From: Hymenopus coronatus
Taxonomy: Eukaryota; Arthropoda; Insecta; Mantodea; Hymenopodidae
DNA length: 64,000 nt
NCBI GenBank assembly: GCA_030762935.1
Contig: CM060884.1
Location: 74,474,696-74,538,695, forward strand
Direction: 5' to 3'
Shown here: positions 1 through 9,770 of the stretch, piece after piece
How the letters are laid out: each line of letters opens with the position of its first letter
Position numbering within the stretch: position 1 is the first letter of the stretch
Translations under genes and position numbers: made by a program
Notes under the pieces: generated by a model
The model's input: the letters and a program-made list of their open reading frames with translations, nothing else
Database searches by the model: none
Told to the model about the DNA's origin: nothing

Positions 1-481
1 AAAAAAGAGTACTTTCAGAAACAGATCCGTATGTGTGTGTGTGTGTGTGTGTGTGTGTCTGTCGACAGCATAGCTCAAAAACAAAAACACCGTTGAATAA
101 CAAACTTGATATTTAAGTTTGGTATTTTGCAAGGATGTGACACGAAGAATTTCAAGAAACTCTCCGCACCCTTAACTACCCTTTACATGGAACTTTTTCG
201 AAAATTTGGATTTTCTATAAAATGGTTCAAATGATTCTGATTAAAATATCGTATATTAAAGATATTTACCTCACAAATAAGATGTATGTCTTGATTTTTT
301 TGGGAATAGCCTCTGAAGACTACTTTATTCTGGATTAATTTTACGGAATTTTGCATAACTGCTAAACCGTAAGAGGTGGATAAAATCTTACCGCACAAAA
401 ATAGTAGAACACATCAAAACACACAATTTATGTAATATGAATTATTTTCATGAAGTTGGTCGTTTTTAAGATATTCCTTGT
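1..481 (+). repeat. GTR copy, cut at left by window edge and at right by next copy
   Basis: The window opens just before the internal GT tract (about 31-58). The copy then follows the family order: the CCCTTTACATGGAAC region near 180, the GGGAATAGCCTCTGAAGA landmark near 303, and AAAACACACAATTTATG near 415. It stops after GATATTCCTTG, where the L end of the next copy begins. The R third (GCAACCAGC region and R end) is missing. It is non-coding; stops occur in every frame. Confidence 0.85.
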
Positions 482-483
482 TT

Positions 484-1298
484 TTTACTTTCTTAATACG
501 TAATATGCACATAGTGAATAGAGAAGGTATTGCATTCCACCCAAAATTTCAATTCCGAGATTACACCGAAAATATATCTTTTAAGGTTTCCTGTATCCAA
601 AAAGTATTTTCAGAAAAAGGTCCGTGTGTGTCTGTGAACACGATACTCAAAAACTAAAAGTCGGTAATACACCAAACATGGTATTTTAGTTTAGTATTCT
701 CCAAGGATACAACACAGAGATTTTGAAAAAAAATCCCCCTACCCCAAACTACCTTTTACATGGAATTTTTTTCTCGAAAATTTAGATTTTCTGAAAAACG
801 ATTCTAACGATGTTGAATAAAATATCGTATATTAAAGATATTTACCGAAAAATAAAATGTATATTTTGAATTTTCTGGGAATAGCGTCTAAGGACTACTT
901 TATTCTGGATCAATTTTACGGAATTTTGCATAACTACTAAACCGTAAGAAATGGACAAAAACTTACCGCACAAAAATATAGAGCACAGTAAAAAACCAAT
1001 TTATGTTATACGCTATGTTATATGTTATGTTATATACTTTCGTCGTTTTTGAGATATTCCTTGTTTTTGGTTTTAGCTTTGAAAAACTTACACTTTTTTC
1101 ATACTGGAATTTGTCAAATCAATACAGAGCAACCAGTCTTCGACTATCTCTTTAACCTATGGAACTCCCTTATTTCGCTTCTACTTACAAGGAAGCAAGT
1201 AATAAGACTATTTCTATTAGGTTTTTCTCGATTAGCATGAAATATGTAGAAGCATAAGCTTTTCAACAATAATTTTTATCAGAGATGTAGAACACCAG
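484..1298 (+). mobile_element. GTR copy, near full length
   Basis: The L hairpin at 487-525 is diverged but readable. It is followed by the CACCCAAAATTTCAATTCC region, a very short GT tract (about 625-635), the CCCCAAACTACC region near 745 and the GGGAATAGCGTCTAAGGAC landmark near 878. The GAAGCAAGTAATAAGAC landmark is at about 1192. The R end is decayed: GAGATGTAGAACACC replaces GATGTAGAGAAAGTC. Confidence 0.8.
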
Positions 1299-1698
1299 TT
1301 TTTTTTTTTTTAGTCATGTACCTTAGTCCAATGATATAAACTATACACGAAGCCAAGATATTAGAATACATAAATAAATGTTTGTCTATTGCAGTCGTTA
1401 CTTTCTAGATTGTCCGGGAACGTTAGAAGTGGTACAAGTTTTCTAGAAGTATAAACACACGTCATTTGAGTGATATTCTGTCAGAGAACGGTCACCGTTA
1501 CATACGCTCGAATGTTTTTCTTTTTGATGGAGAAACAGCGCCACAAAGAGAAACTGTCACTGACAGCACTTTGTTCCCACCTTTCGTCACACTCACAAAT
1601 ATTTCTCTCCGGTTGAACCGATTTTGTTTTCCTTAGAGGATAAATATTTCTGACGAGGTCAAGCTGAAACTAAAAGTGACATAACGTCATCTAGAAAA
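1299..1698. other. Unassigned unique-looking DNA
   Basis: It begins with a poly-T run and then holds AT-rich sequence without a convincing reading frame, RNA fold or repeat that I can match elsewhere in the window. It is bounded by two GTR copies. Confidence 0.5.
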
Positions 1699-2378
1699 AT
1701 CTGATATGTTCCTTTCACATGACTTTCTCTACATTGTTGTAACAAATTTTTAGAAAAAGTCATATCTTTCTATGTACTTTATATAGTCAAAATAAACATT
1801 AAAAGAAATTACTTGCTTCCTTGTATGTGGAAGAAAATAAGAGAATTCACTAGGCTAAAACGATCGTCAGATCTTTTAAAAGCTGGTTGGCATGTGGCGG
1901 AAATCCGTTTTTATGAAGGGTTTACAACTTTCCGTGTGAGAGAAGTTTTAAGTGTTTTAAAATGTGAAACAAATAACCAAGAATATCTTAGAATTGGTCA
2001 ATTCCACGAAAGCAACGTATATGACATTAATTGTGTGTTTTAGAGTGATCTACATTTTTGTGTTAATTTCGTCTAAAACTTACGATTTACCAGTTACGTA
2101 AAATTCATTCAGAATAAAAAGTTCCTAAGAGGCTATTACCAGAAAATTCAAAATACAAATTTCAATTTCCATATAACTAACTTTAATGCACGGTATTTTA
2201 GGCAACATCTATGAGTCATTTTTTGAGAAAATGAAAACTTTCTAAAGTTTCTCCATGTAAAGGGCGGTTTGCGGTGGGAAGATTTTTCTGAAAATCTTCG
2301 TGTCGTAAGTTTTGATACTTAAATAGCCAGTGTGGTATTTCACAGAGTTTTCATTTTTGAATTATCCTGTTGAAACAC

Positions 2379-2428
<50 letters not shown>

Positions 2429-2570
2429 ACTTTTTCCCCAAAATGTTTTTTTTTGGATGCAGAGGACCCAAAAGATATATTTCCGGTGAAATCTCGGTAT
2501 CGAATTTTTCGGTGTATTACAATACCTCCTGTATACGCTATATACATAGTATGTGTTGAAAAAGTAAATT
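1699..2570 (-). mobile_element. GTR copy, full length, inverted
   Basis: The R end comes first (CTGATATGTTCCTTTCACAT, then GACTTTCTCTACA). All landmarks follow in reverse. The internal dinucleotide tract is a perfect (AC)n at 2381-2423, and the L hairpin closes the copy at about 2530-2566. At 872 bp this is a good reference copy for the family size. Confidence 0.85.
2381..2423. repeat. (AC)n microsatellite inside GTR
   Basis: It has 21 AC units. It sits at the position where every GTR copy carries its dinucleotide tract, so it is part of the element and not an independent locus. Confidence 0.95.
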
Positions 2571-2694
2571 TTACACAAGAACACTTTTATAGGTCACTTA
2601 ACCTCCCCTTATGTAGGACTTACAAGCAAATGTCTATGAGTCAAAAGCCTGTTGGGGAGCAATGACCCTAAGCTCAGAATGAGGAACCTGGAAC

Positions 2695-2902
2695 GAGTGG
2701 TCGGCCGCTAGCCCGGCATGAGCGTGAGAAAGTGCCATGGAATACCAGCGAGACGTATAATAGTAAAGGTGATGAAGTAGCAATTGCTGGAAAACCCGCC
2801 CAAACACAATTCGTCCACAAGAAATCCCACTTGGAATTGAATCCGGACCACCTAGATGGGAGCCAAGAGGTCTAACCGCTCAGTCACAGCGTCGCCAAGG
2901 TG
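2695..2902 (-). mobile_element. tRNA-headed SINE
   Basis: On the minus strand an A-box-like GACTGAGCGGTTAGA (about 2870-2884) is followed by a B-box-like GGATTCAATTCC (about 2834-2845). That spacing is right for a tRNA-derived Pol III promoter. The body runs on towards 2695. No poly-A tail or target duplication is clear. Confidence 0.6.
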
Positions 2903-2948
2903 CTAAAAATCATAAAAAATTTCAGGAATGAAATAATAACACCAATAA

Positions 2949-3000
<52 letters not shown>
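2949..3000. repeat. (AAT)n microsatellite
   Basis: An uninterrupted run of about 17 AAT units starts about 45 bp beyond the SINE head at 2902. Confidence 0.95.
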
Positions 3001-3447
3001 GTCACAATAAAAGTAATTAAAATAGTAATATATTTAGAGCTGTAGATTGTGGAACGGAAGTATTTCCCCACATTTCCTCTTCATGTGCGTCACAAAAACA
3101 AGGTAGAGCAGGGTTTTGATTTTCATCGCAAGTTCCTTATTTTTCCCTCTATATCTCTCTTCCTCGTTTACTCACCAGCACCAGAAGCTACAGTAATTGG
3201 AAATTACCAAGGAAGCTGCGACACAAAAATAAAACAGGACATCTCTTTTCCCAGCATGCTGTGCGCCACGCTAATGAGGACTATGTGAAGATTTTTTGTC
3301 ACCTTTTAGTAGAGCAGGGGTCGGTAAAGCGTGAAGTAAATAAGACATTTCTTCCTTTGCCTACAAACGGACCCATCACTTTCATAGCTTTATACGTTTT
3401 CCGTACCATATTTCTGTGGTTATTGCTTTCTTTGTTACATAAGTAGG
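3001..3447. other. Unassigned DNA
   Basis: Short open frames of 61-79 codons overlap here but show no recognisable motif, signal peptide or domain. No repeat elsewhere in the window matches. Confidence 0.45.
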
Positions 3448-3840
3448 TAGTATTGTATTCCATCCAAAAATTTACAGCGAAAGCTAATGAATGGGAGATA
3501 ACGTAAATCTAAACAAATTTGGAAACAGATCCATGAACGAGGATGGCTAAGGCCTCTCAATGAAAACAATTTTTTTTTTTTTTGCTTCATTAAATAGAAG
3601 AATAAGCTTTTTAGTATTGTATTCCATCCAAAAATTTACAGCGAAAGCTAATGGGAGATAACGTAAATCTAAACAAATTTGGAAACAGATCCATGAACGA
3701 GGATGGCTAAGGCCTCTCAATGAAAACAATTTTTTTTTTTTTGTTTTTTTTGTTTTTGCTTCATTAAATAGAAGAATAAACTGTTTAACAAGAAGTTATT
3801 GTAAAAATGTAGAGGAAGTCATGTGAATGGAACACATTAG
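3448..3840 (+). repeat. Tandem dimer of a GTR-derived segment plus GTR R end
   Basis: A unit of about 164 bp occurs twice (3448-3611 and 3612-3788). It starts with a GTR L-like piece (TATTGTATTCCATCCAAAAA), passes through GGAAACAGATCCATGAACG, and ends with a poly-T tract and the GTR R-side piece AAATAGAAGAATAA. After the second unit the sequence continues into a GTR R end (AGGAAGTCATGTGAATGG near 3812). The copies differ mainly by a small deletion and poly-T length. Confidence 0.85.
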
Positions 3841-4070
3841 ATTTTTATTCTTATTCCAACTGCTCTTGGCTGTGGATCCTGGAAACTGTTCCAACAGATA
3901 GGTCAATAGTCTAGATTTGAACTCGCGATGTCCTGTAATATCTCGCTCAGAAAATTTTTCAGACTCTTAAGAGCCATTGAAAACAGTTGTATTGTGAATT
4001 TGCCGCAGTTCGTTACATTAAGTTTCAATAGCGACGCGCCGCAAATGCGATTGCCGCAAAGTCTTCCTTA
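3840..4070 (+). repeat. Segmental duplication block A, copy 1
   Basis: About 230 bp match 7395-7628 at roughly 90 percent or better by eye. Shared marks are GTGGATCCTGGAAACTGTTC, TTTGAACTCGCGATGTCC and GCAAATGCGATTGCCGCAAA. Both copies follow directly after a GTR R end. TTTGAACTCGCGAT is vaguely B-box-like, but no A box is evident. Function unknown. Confidence 0.9.
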
Positions 4071-4255
4071 GCAATTTATTGCATGGTATTGCATATATGC
4101 AAAACAGCTGATGAATCCTAGTTTTTAGTATTTTCAGTGGAGTTAATTCTTTTTTAACTATTTAATTTATATAGCCCACTTTAACATCTAAGGTCATATC
4201 GCGGGCTTTGTATTAGCAACAACTCGTCTGTAGGTTCTTAACTTTGGGTTTAATT

Positions 4256-4430
4256 CGTTTTATTTTTCTCAAACACACACCACATTCACTCCCACATACA
4301 TACTTCCAGGCTCTATGGTGGACAGGAAAACAATCGGCTTAAAAAAATGTCCCGCCCCAGCCGTGAATCGAACCTGGGGCCTCCTGGTGAGAACTCAGTT
4401 CACTGACCGTTCAACAATGAAATCAGCGAT
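4256..4430 (-). mobile_element. tRNA-headed SINE
   Basis: The minus strand has a B-box-like GGTTCGATTCA (4364-4374). Upstream is an A-box-like GAACGGTCAGTGAACTGAG (about 4397-4415). The body ends in a CACACAC-containing stretch near 4270. The family differs from the other SINEs here. Confidence 0.55.
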
Positions 4431-4765
4431 TCTTATTCTGTATTACTCTAATTTTTAACAATAATATTGGGCTAGTTATAACTGTCTTATATTGAAAAAA
4501 ATATTTTTGTAATAAAACTATAGTGTTTTTTTTTAATAAAGAAAAAGATAAATCCATGCACTTGCAGTCAAATGTAACCCCTTCAGCACTCATGCGTGCC
4601 ATCACACCGCTTATTTTACTTGGAGCCACCCCTTCCGTTACCACAGGCACCTTTTAGTGCAGTCTCTGGGACTCGACACGTTTGCCTTTTAAAGGACAGT
4701 CAGACCACCTCGTATCGCAGCTATTCAAATAAAAATACCCTGGTAACGTCAGCGTTCCATGATAA
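4431..4765. other. Unassigned DNA
   Basis: This is mixed AT-rich sequence with two short open frames on opposite strands (about 63-75 codons) that show no recognised domain. No repeat matches. Confidence 0.45.
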
Positions 4766-5357
4766 TTTTTACTTTCTTTATACGTAGGTAACATGTACAT
4801 AGTGTATACAGAAGGTGTTGAAATACATCCAAAAACGCGATACCAAAATTTTACCGGAAATATATGTTTTAGGACCCCCTTAATCCAAAAACAGCAATTT
4901 TAGAAGAAATGTCCATGTGTGTCTGTCTGTTTGCTGTGTGTCTATGTGTGTGTGCGTGTGTGTGTGTGTGTGTTTGTGGACAGCATAGCTCAAAGACGAA
5001 AAGTCCGTTAAATATCAAAGATGATATTTAAGTTTGGTATCTTCCAAGAATGCGACAAGAAGATTTTCAAGAAAATCCCCCCACCCCAAACTACCCTTTA
5101 GATGGCAAAAGCTCGAAAATTTTTATTTTCTCAAATATGATTATAAGAGCTTAATTAAAATCTCTTATATTTAAGATATTTACATGTCAAACAAAATGTA
5201 TATCTTGAATTTTCTGGGAATAGCCTCTGAAGACTACTTTATTCTGGATGAATTTTACGGAATTTTGTATAACTGGTAATCTCTTACGATAGGCAAAAAC
5301 TTACCATAGAAAGAATGTAGGACTCGTTTAAACACACATGTTTCGTGGAGTTTATGG
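4766..5357 (+). repeat. GTR copy truncated on the right
   Basis: The L end starts at ACTTTCTTTATACGTAG (4771). The GT tract spans about 4915-4975. The CCCCACCCCAAACTACCC landmark is near 5078 and the GGGAATAGCCTCTGAAGAC landmark at about 5217. It stops just past the ACACAC/TTCGTGGAG region, where another L end begins. Confidence 0.85.
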
Positions 5358-6229
5358 TGTTTACACTATGTACATAGTCCATATAGAGAAGGTATTGTAT
5401 TTTACCCAAAAATTCGATACCGAGATTTCATCGGAAATACATGTTTTGGGTCCCCTGAATCAAAAAAAAAAACATTTTTACCAAAAGGTGAGTGTGTGTG
5501 TTTGTCTGTGTGTGCGTGTGCCTGTGGACACCATAGCTCAAAAACGAAAAGTCCGTTAAAAACCAAATTTGGTATTCAGATTTGGCATATTCCAAGGATG
5601 CGACACGAGGATTTTCAAGAAAATCCCCCAAGCCCAACTACCCTTTACACAGAACTTTGTTCGAAAAGTTTCTTATTCTCAAAAATGGCTCTAATGATTT
5701 TGATTACAATATCATATATTAAAGATATTTACATAATAAATGAAATGTATATCTTGAATTTTCTGGGAATAGCATTTGAAGACTACTTTATTTCGGATGA
5801 ATTTCACGGAATTTTGCATAAATGATAAACCGTAAGAGATGGCTAAAGCTTAACAGACAAAAAATGTAGAGCACATAAAAACACACAATTTATAATATAT
5901 ACATTTTATTCGTGGAGTTGATCGTTTTTGACATATTCCTCGTTTTTGGTTTCAGCTATGAAAAACTTATACTTTTCTCATACAGGAATTTTTCATCTCC
6001 TATCCATACAAACAAAGGAACTTCAGTCACATAGCAACCAGCTTTCGGTTATTAGTTTAGCCTATAATACTCCCTTATTTCCCTTCTGCTTACAAGGAAG
6101 CAAGTAATAAGACTATTTGTGCTAACTTTTTTCTCGATTAGCATGAAGTAAATAGAAGCATAAGCATTTTAACAATAACTTGTTGCAGAGAGGTAGAGAA
6201 AGTCATGTGAAAGGAATACACCAGACTTT
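5358..6229 (+). mobile_element. GTR copy, full length
   Basis: The L hairpin is about 5365-5392 and the GT tract about 5488-5525. The GGGAATAGCATTTGAAGAC landmark is near 5766. The CATACAAACAAAGG and GCAACCAGC landmarks sit near 6007 and 6037. The R end GTAGAGAAAGTCATGTGAA is at 6193. Length is 872 bp. Confidence 0.88.
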
Positions 6230-6519
6230 TTAGATATTCCTTTTATTAGTTTCAACTTTAAAAACTTATACTTTTCTCATATAGCAATTTGTCAACTCCT
6301 GTCCATACAAACAAAGGAACTTCAGTCACATAGCAACCAGCTTTTGACTATCACTTTAACCTACAGTACTCCCTTAGTTGTCTTCTACTTACAGGGAAGA
6401 AAATAATAAGACACTTTGTGCTAATTTTTTTCGATTAGCATTAACTAAATAGAGTAATTATTTTTTAGCAAGAATTTATTGTGTAGATGTAGAGAAAGTC
6501 ATTTGAATGGAACACATTA
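6230..6519 (+). repeat. GTR right third
   Basis: It joins directly to the previous R end and starts again at TAGATATTCC. It repeats the GCAACCAGCTTTTGACTATC region and ends in a normal R end (AGAAAGTCATTTGAATGG near 6494). The L and central parts are absent. Confidence 0.85.
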
Positions 6520-6521
6520 TA

Positions 6522-6787
6522 CAGGGTTACTACAAAGGAAATCGACAACTTCAACTGCCTGTAAAACAAAAACTATTAGAGATAGCAACCTAAATATTTT
6601 GGAGGTATGTTGACAAACTCTCAAAGTTTCGTTGGCTACTATTGGTAACGATGTAGTGTTTTGTTTGTTGTTGCAGAAGCTGAAATGGCGGAAAATCCTG
6701 TGGAAAAGGCATATTGCGTGTTGGAATTTGCTAGAACGCAATCAGCAACTGTTGTCCAACGACATTTTAGAACACGTTACCACAAAA
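6522..6787 (+). repeat. Left 266-bp arm of fold-back transposon
   Basis: This is the inverted partner of 7127-7392. It includes the terminal CAGGGTTACTAC, a pyrimidine-rich TTGTTTGTTGTTGCAG that looks like a 3' splice site (6661-6676), and the start of the transposase frame (ATG at 6685). Confidence 0.92.
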
Positions 6788-7125
6788 CGCCACCGACTAG
6801 ACAGTCAATCTACGACTGGTATAGAAAATTCGAGACAACGGGATGTTTGTGCAAAGGGAAGAGCTCGGGAAGACCAAGAGTTGAACGTGTTCGTTCTGCC
6901 TACATAAAAAGCCCACAGAAATCGACATCTAGGGCAAGCATGCAATTACAAATTCCACAACAAACTGTATGAATAATCTTGCGGAAGCGACTGCACATGA
7001 TGCCTTACAGATTACAGATGTTGCAGTTTCTGAGTGAAGAACATAAGGTCATATGGCGTGACTTTTGTATCGACATGTTGCGACATGATGAAGACGATGC
7101 TGGTTTTTGTGAGCGCATCATTTCA
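6685..7125 (+). pseudogene. DUF4817-type (helix-turn-helix) transposase, N-terminal part, broken
   Basis: From the ATG at 6685 the frame reads MAENPVEKAYCVLEFARTQS, then an HTH region with PPTRQSIYDWYRKFETTG and GRPR near residues 35-70. This pattern is typical of the N-terminal DNA-binding module (DUF4817) of arthropod mariner-like transposases. An earlier in-frame ATG (6661) lies in the likely leader. The frame stops at TGA (6970-6972) and stays open in the same frame afterwards (ILRKRLHMMPYRLQMLQFLS) up to the inverted arm. The premature stop is therefore a point lesion in an already truncated gene. The DDE catalytic domain is absent. Confidence 0.85.
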
Positions 7126-7126
7126 T

Positions 7127-7392
7127 TTTTGTGGTAACGTGTTCTAAAATGTCGTTGGACAACAGTTGCTGATTGCGTTCTAGCAAATTCCAACACGCAA
7201 TATGCCTTTTCCACAGGATTTTCCGCCATTTCAGCTTCTGCAACAACAAACAAAACACTACAGCGTTACCAATAGTAACAAACGAAACTTTGAGAGTTTC
7301 TCAACATACCTCCAAAATAATTAGGTTGCTATCTCTAATAGTTTTTGTTCTACAGGAAGTTGAAGTTGTCCATTTCTTTTGTAGTAACCCTG
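7127..7392 (-). repeat. Right 266-bp arm of fold-back transposon
   Basis: It is the reverse complement of 6522-6787 with only scattered substitutions. On the minus strand it re-encodes the same transposase start (MAENPVEKAYCVLEF) and then runs into unrelated sequence at 7126. Confidence 0.92.
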
Positions 7393-7394
7393 TA

Positions 7395-7628
7395 TTTTTA
7401 TCCTTATTCCAATTTCTCTTGCCTGTGGATCCTGGAAACTGTTCCAACAGCTAGGTCAGTATTCTAGATTTGAACTCGCGATGTCCTGTAATATCTTGCT
7501 CAGAAAAATGTATTTTCAGACTCTTAAGAGCCATTGAAGACAGTTGCACTGTGAATTTGCCGCAGTTCGTTACATTAAGTTTCAATAGCGACGCGTCGCA
7601 AATGCGATTGCCGCAAAGTCTTCCTTAA
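7395..7628 (+). repeat. Segmental duplication block A, copy 2
   Basis: It pairs with 3840-4070. The only large difference between the two loci is the fold-back transposon inserted just before this copy. After 7628 the two loci diverge. Confidence 0.9.
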
Positions 7629-7965
7629 GCTTTTGGCTCGAGCCTTGTTGCAGTGCTTCATTAGAAGCCGTTACGTTATTTCCCAGGAGAGGGCGAAGCT
7701 AGTCCTTCAGCCACAGACCTATATCCGGGCCACGATCAATGTCGGCATATCTCTCTATAGGGGAGCTTCAAGCTAAAGCCGTCCTCTTTAAAATGAGATC
7801 CCTTCTTTCACTCCAGGATATCCACATACTATCTGTCACTGGTAAAAGTGCAGACAATGATCAACACTACACCAACATTTGCTGAATATTTAGTTTACTT
7901 TGTCGTAGAATAGGTAATATAAATAAATTTATTTCTCAGCAGCCTTTCATTGGAAATAAACCAAA
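7629..7965. other. Unassigned DNA
   Basis: A moderately GC-rich start (about 7630-7800) leads to AT-rich sequence. I see no open frame with a recognisable product and no match to another part of the window. Confidence 0.4.
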
Positions 7966-8496
7966 CTTTTACTTTCTCTATACGTACATAGTGCATAGAC
8001 AAGGTACTGCATTCCACCCAAAAATCAATAACAAGTATTCAACGGAAATACATGTTTTGGGTCTCTTTGAATCCAAAAAGAAAGCATTTTTGGAAAAAGG
8101 TCCGTCTATGTGCCTGTGAGCAGCATAGCTCGAAAAAAAAGACCGTCAAATACTAAACGTAGTATTTAAGTTTAATATTTTCTAAGGATGCCACACGAAG
8201 GTTTTCAATAAATTCCCACCACATCCAAATACTCTTTAAATGGAACTTTTTTTCGAAATTTTTATTTTTTACAAAATGGCTGTAACAATTTTGATTAAAA
8301 TATCGTATATTAACATTATTTACTTAACAAATAAAATTTATAAGTTGAATTTTCTGGGAATAGCCTTTGAATATTACTTTATTCTGGATGAATTTTAAGG
8401 AATGTAGCATAACTGCTAAACCGTAAGAGATGGACAAAAACTTACCACACAAAAATGTAGGACACGTTAAAACACACAATTTATGTTATATATATG
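7966..8496 (+). repeat. GTR copy truncated on the right
   Basis: The L end is ACTTTCTCTATACGTAC at 7971. The GT tract is nearly lost (CCGTCTATGTGCCTGTG near 8101). The GGGAATAGCCTTTGAA landmark is near 8357. It ends after AAAACACACAATTTATG where the next L end begins. Confidence 0.85.
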
Positions 8497-9238
8497 TTTA
8501 CTTTCTCTACAGTATTATATACATAGTGTAAAGGGAAAGTATTGAATTGCACCCAAAAATTCAATAACAAGTATTCAACGGAAATACATGTTTTGGGTCT
8601 CTTTGAATCCAAAAAGAAAGTATTTTTGGAAAAAGGTCCGTCTATGCCTGTGAGCAGCATAGCTCGAAAACAAAGAGACCGTTAAATACCAAACTTGGTA
8701 TCTTCTAAGGATGTCACATGAAGGTCTTCAAGAAAATCCCCCCACACCCAACTACACTTTGCATGGACCTTTTTTGGAAAATTTTGATTTTCTCAAAAGT
8801 GGCTCTAACGATTTTGATTAAATTTTCTTATACTTAAGATATTTACATGCCCAATAAAATTATATCTTGAATTTTCCGGAAATAGCCTCTAAAGATATCT
8901 TTTTCTGGATGATTTTTATTCAATTTTGCATAACTGGTGAACCATAAGAGATAAACAAAAACTTACCATACACAAAAAATGTGGCTCACGATAAAACAAG
9001 CAATTTATGTCACATATATTCCTTGTTATTGGTTTCAGCTTTAAAAACACCTCTCTCATCCAAGAATTTGTCAACTCCTGTCCATACAAACAAAGGAACT
9101 TCAGTCACATAGCAACCAGCTTTTGACTATCACTTTAACCTAAGGTACTCCCTTATTTCCCTTCTACTTACAAGGAAGCAAGTAATAAGACCCTTTAAAT
9201 ATATTTTATCGATTAGCATGAAGTAAAAGAATAATAAG

Positions 9239-9571
9239 ATTGGATAGGTAGAGTCAGACTGAAAACCATGTCAACATGCCGGCATACCAACTGAATTTCT
9301 CAACTGACTCGCATGTTTCCCGCTAAACCACAAGGTGATCTCAAATTATTTTGAGATGACAATTCCATTAACGACTTACAATGTTGTAAGTACTTTAAGT
9401 CCCAGGATTCATAGTAAAGTACTGGTTTTAATTGTTTCTCACACAAGCCGTGTGTAGGACAGCAATTGGATAGGAGGAAATCTTGGCTATGGCATTGAAT
9501 TTATCAGTCTAACTCTACCTATCCAACTGCTGTCCTACACACGGCTTGTGTGAAAAACAATTAAAACCAAT
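9239..9571 (-). mobile_element. SINE-c insertion with 11-bp target duplication and internal palindrome
   Basis: The 333-bp insert is flanked by AGAATAATAAG at 9228-9238 and 9572-9582. The left part is minus-strand SINE-c (tail GGATAGGTAGAGTCAGACTG, then the upstream region with CGCATGTTTCCCG), with its tRNA box A/box B segment deleted. The right part (9423-9569) is a palindrome of two inverted SINE-c tails. The long duplication is typical of LINE-mediated insertion. Confidence 0.8.
9423..9569. repeat. Perfect-hairpin-scale inverted repeat, about 51-bp arms
   Basis: Arms 9423-9472 and 9519-9569 are about 94 percent complementary around a 46-bp loop. Each arm contains AAGCCGTGTGTAGGACAGC or its reverse. 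The arms are the 3' tail of SINE-c in opposite orientations. Confidence 0.9.
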
Positions 9572-9645
9572 AGAATAATAAGGTTTAACAATAATTTATT
9601 GCAGAGGTGTAGAGAAAGTTATGTGAATGAAACAGATTAGATTAT

Positions 9646-9768
9646 TTTTTTTATTCAGTAGGTCTCTAACCATGTATTTACGATGAAATCTCGTTAGGTA
9701 TTGACTATTTTAGCGCAATACAATAAGTACAAATTATACAATGTACATAGTACGTGTATAGAAAATAA
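9646..9768 (-). repeat. Inverted GTR L-end cap
   Basis: About 120 bp of GTR L end in minus orientation (CGATGAAATCTCG, then the hairpin TACATAGTACGTGTATAG) directly follow the R end of the + copy. The preceding + copy therefore ends in an inverted copy of its own start. Confidence 0.75.
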
Positions 9769-9770
9769 AA

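Larger units (their letters stand above)
6522..7392 (+). mobile_element. Fold-back DNA transposon with DUF4817-type transposase arms
   Basis: The element is 871 bp and starts CAGGGTTACTAC and ends GTAGTAACCCTG. It is flanked by TA at 6520-6521 and 7393-7394, the target duplication of the Tc1/mariner superfamily. The two ends are inverted arms of 266 bp (6522-6787 and 7127-7392), near identical. They include the non-coding leader and the first part of the transposase. The middle (6788-7126) carries the next part of the transposase only. The catalytic half is missing, so the copy is non-autonomous. It sits inside the junction between a GTR R end and block A; block A copy 1 (3840) is the matching unfilled site. 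Confidence 0.88.
8497..9645 (+). mobile_element. GTR copy split by a SINE insertion
   Basis: The L end is ACTTTCTCTACAG (8500). As in its left neighbour the GT tract has collapsed (CTATGCCTGTGAGC), and the two copies share AACAAGTATTCAACGGAAAT, so they are sister copies. The element runs to 9238, is interrupted by 9239-9571, and resumes at 9583 through GTAGAGAAAGTTATGTGAA to the R end. Confidence 0.85.
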
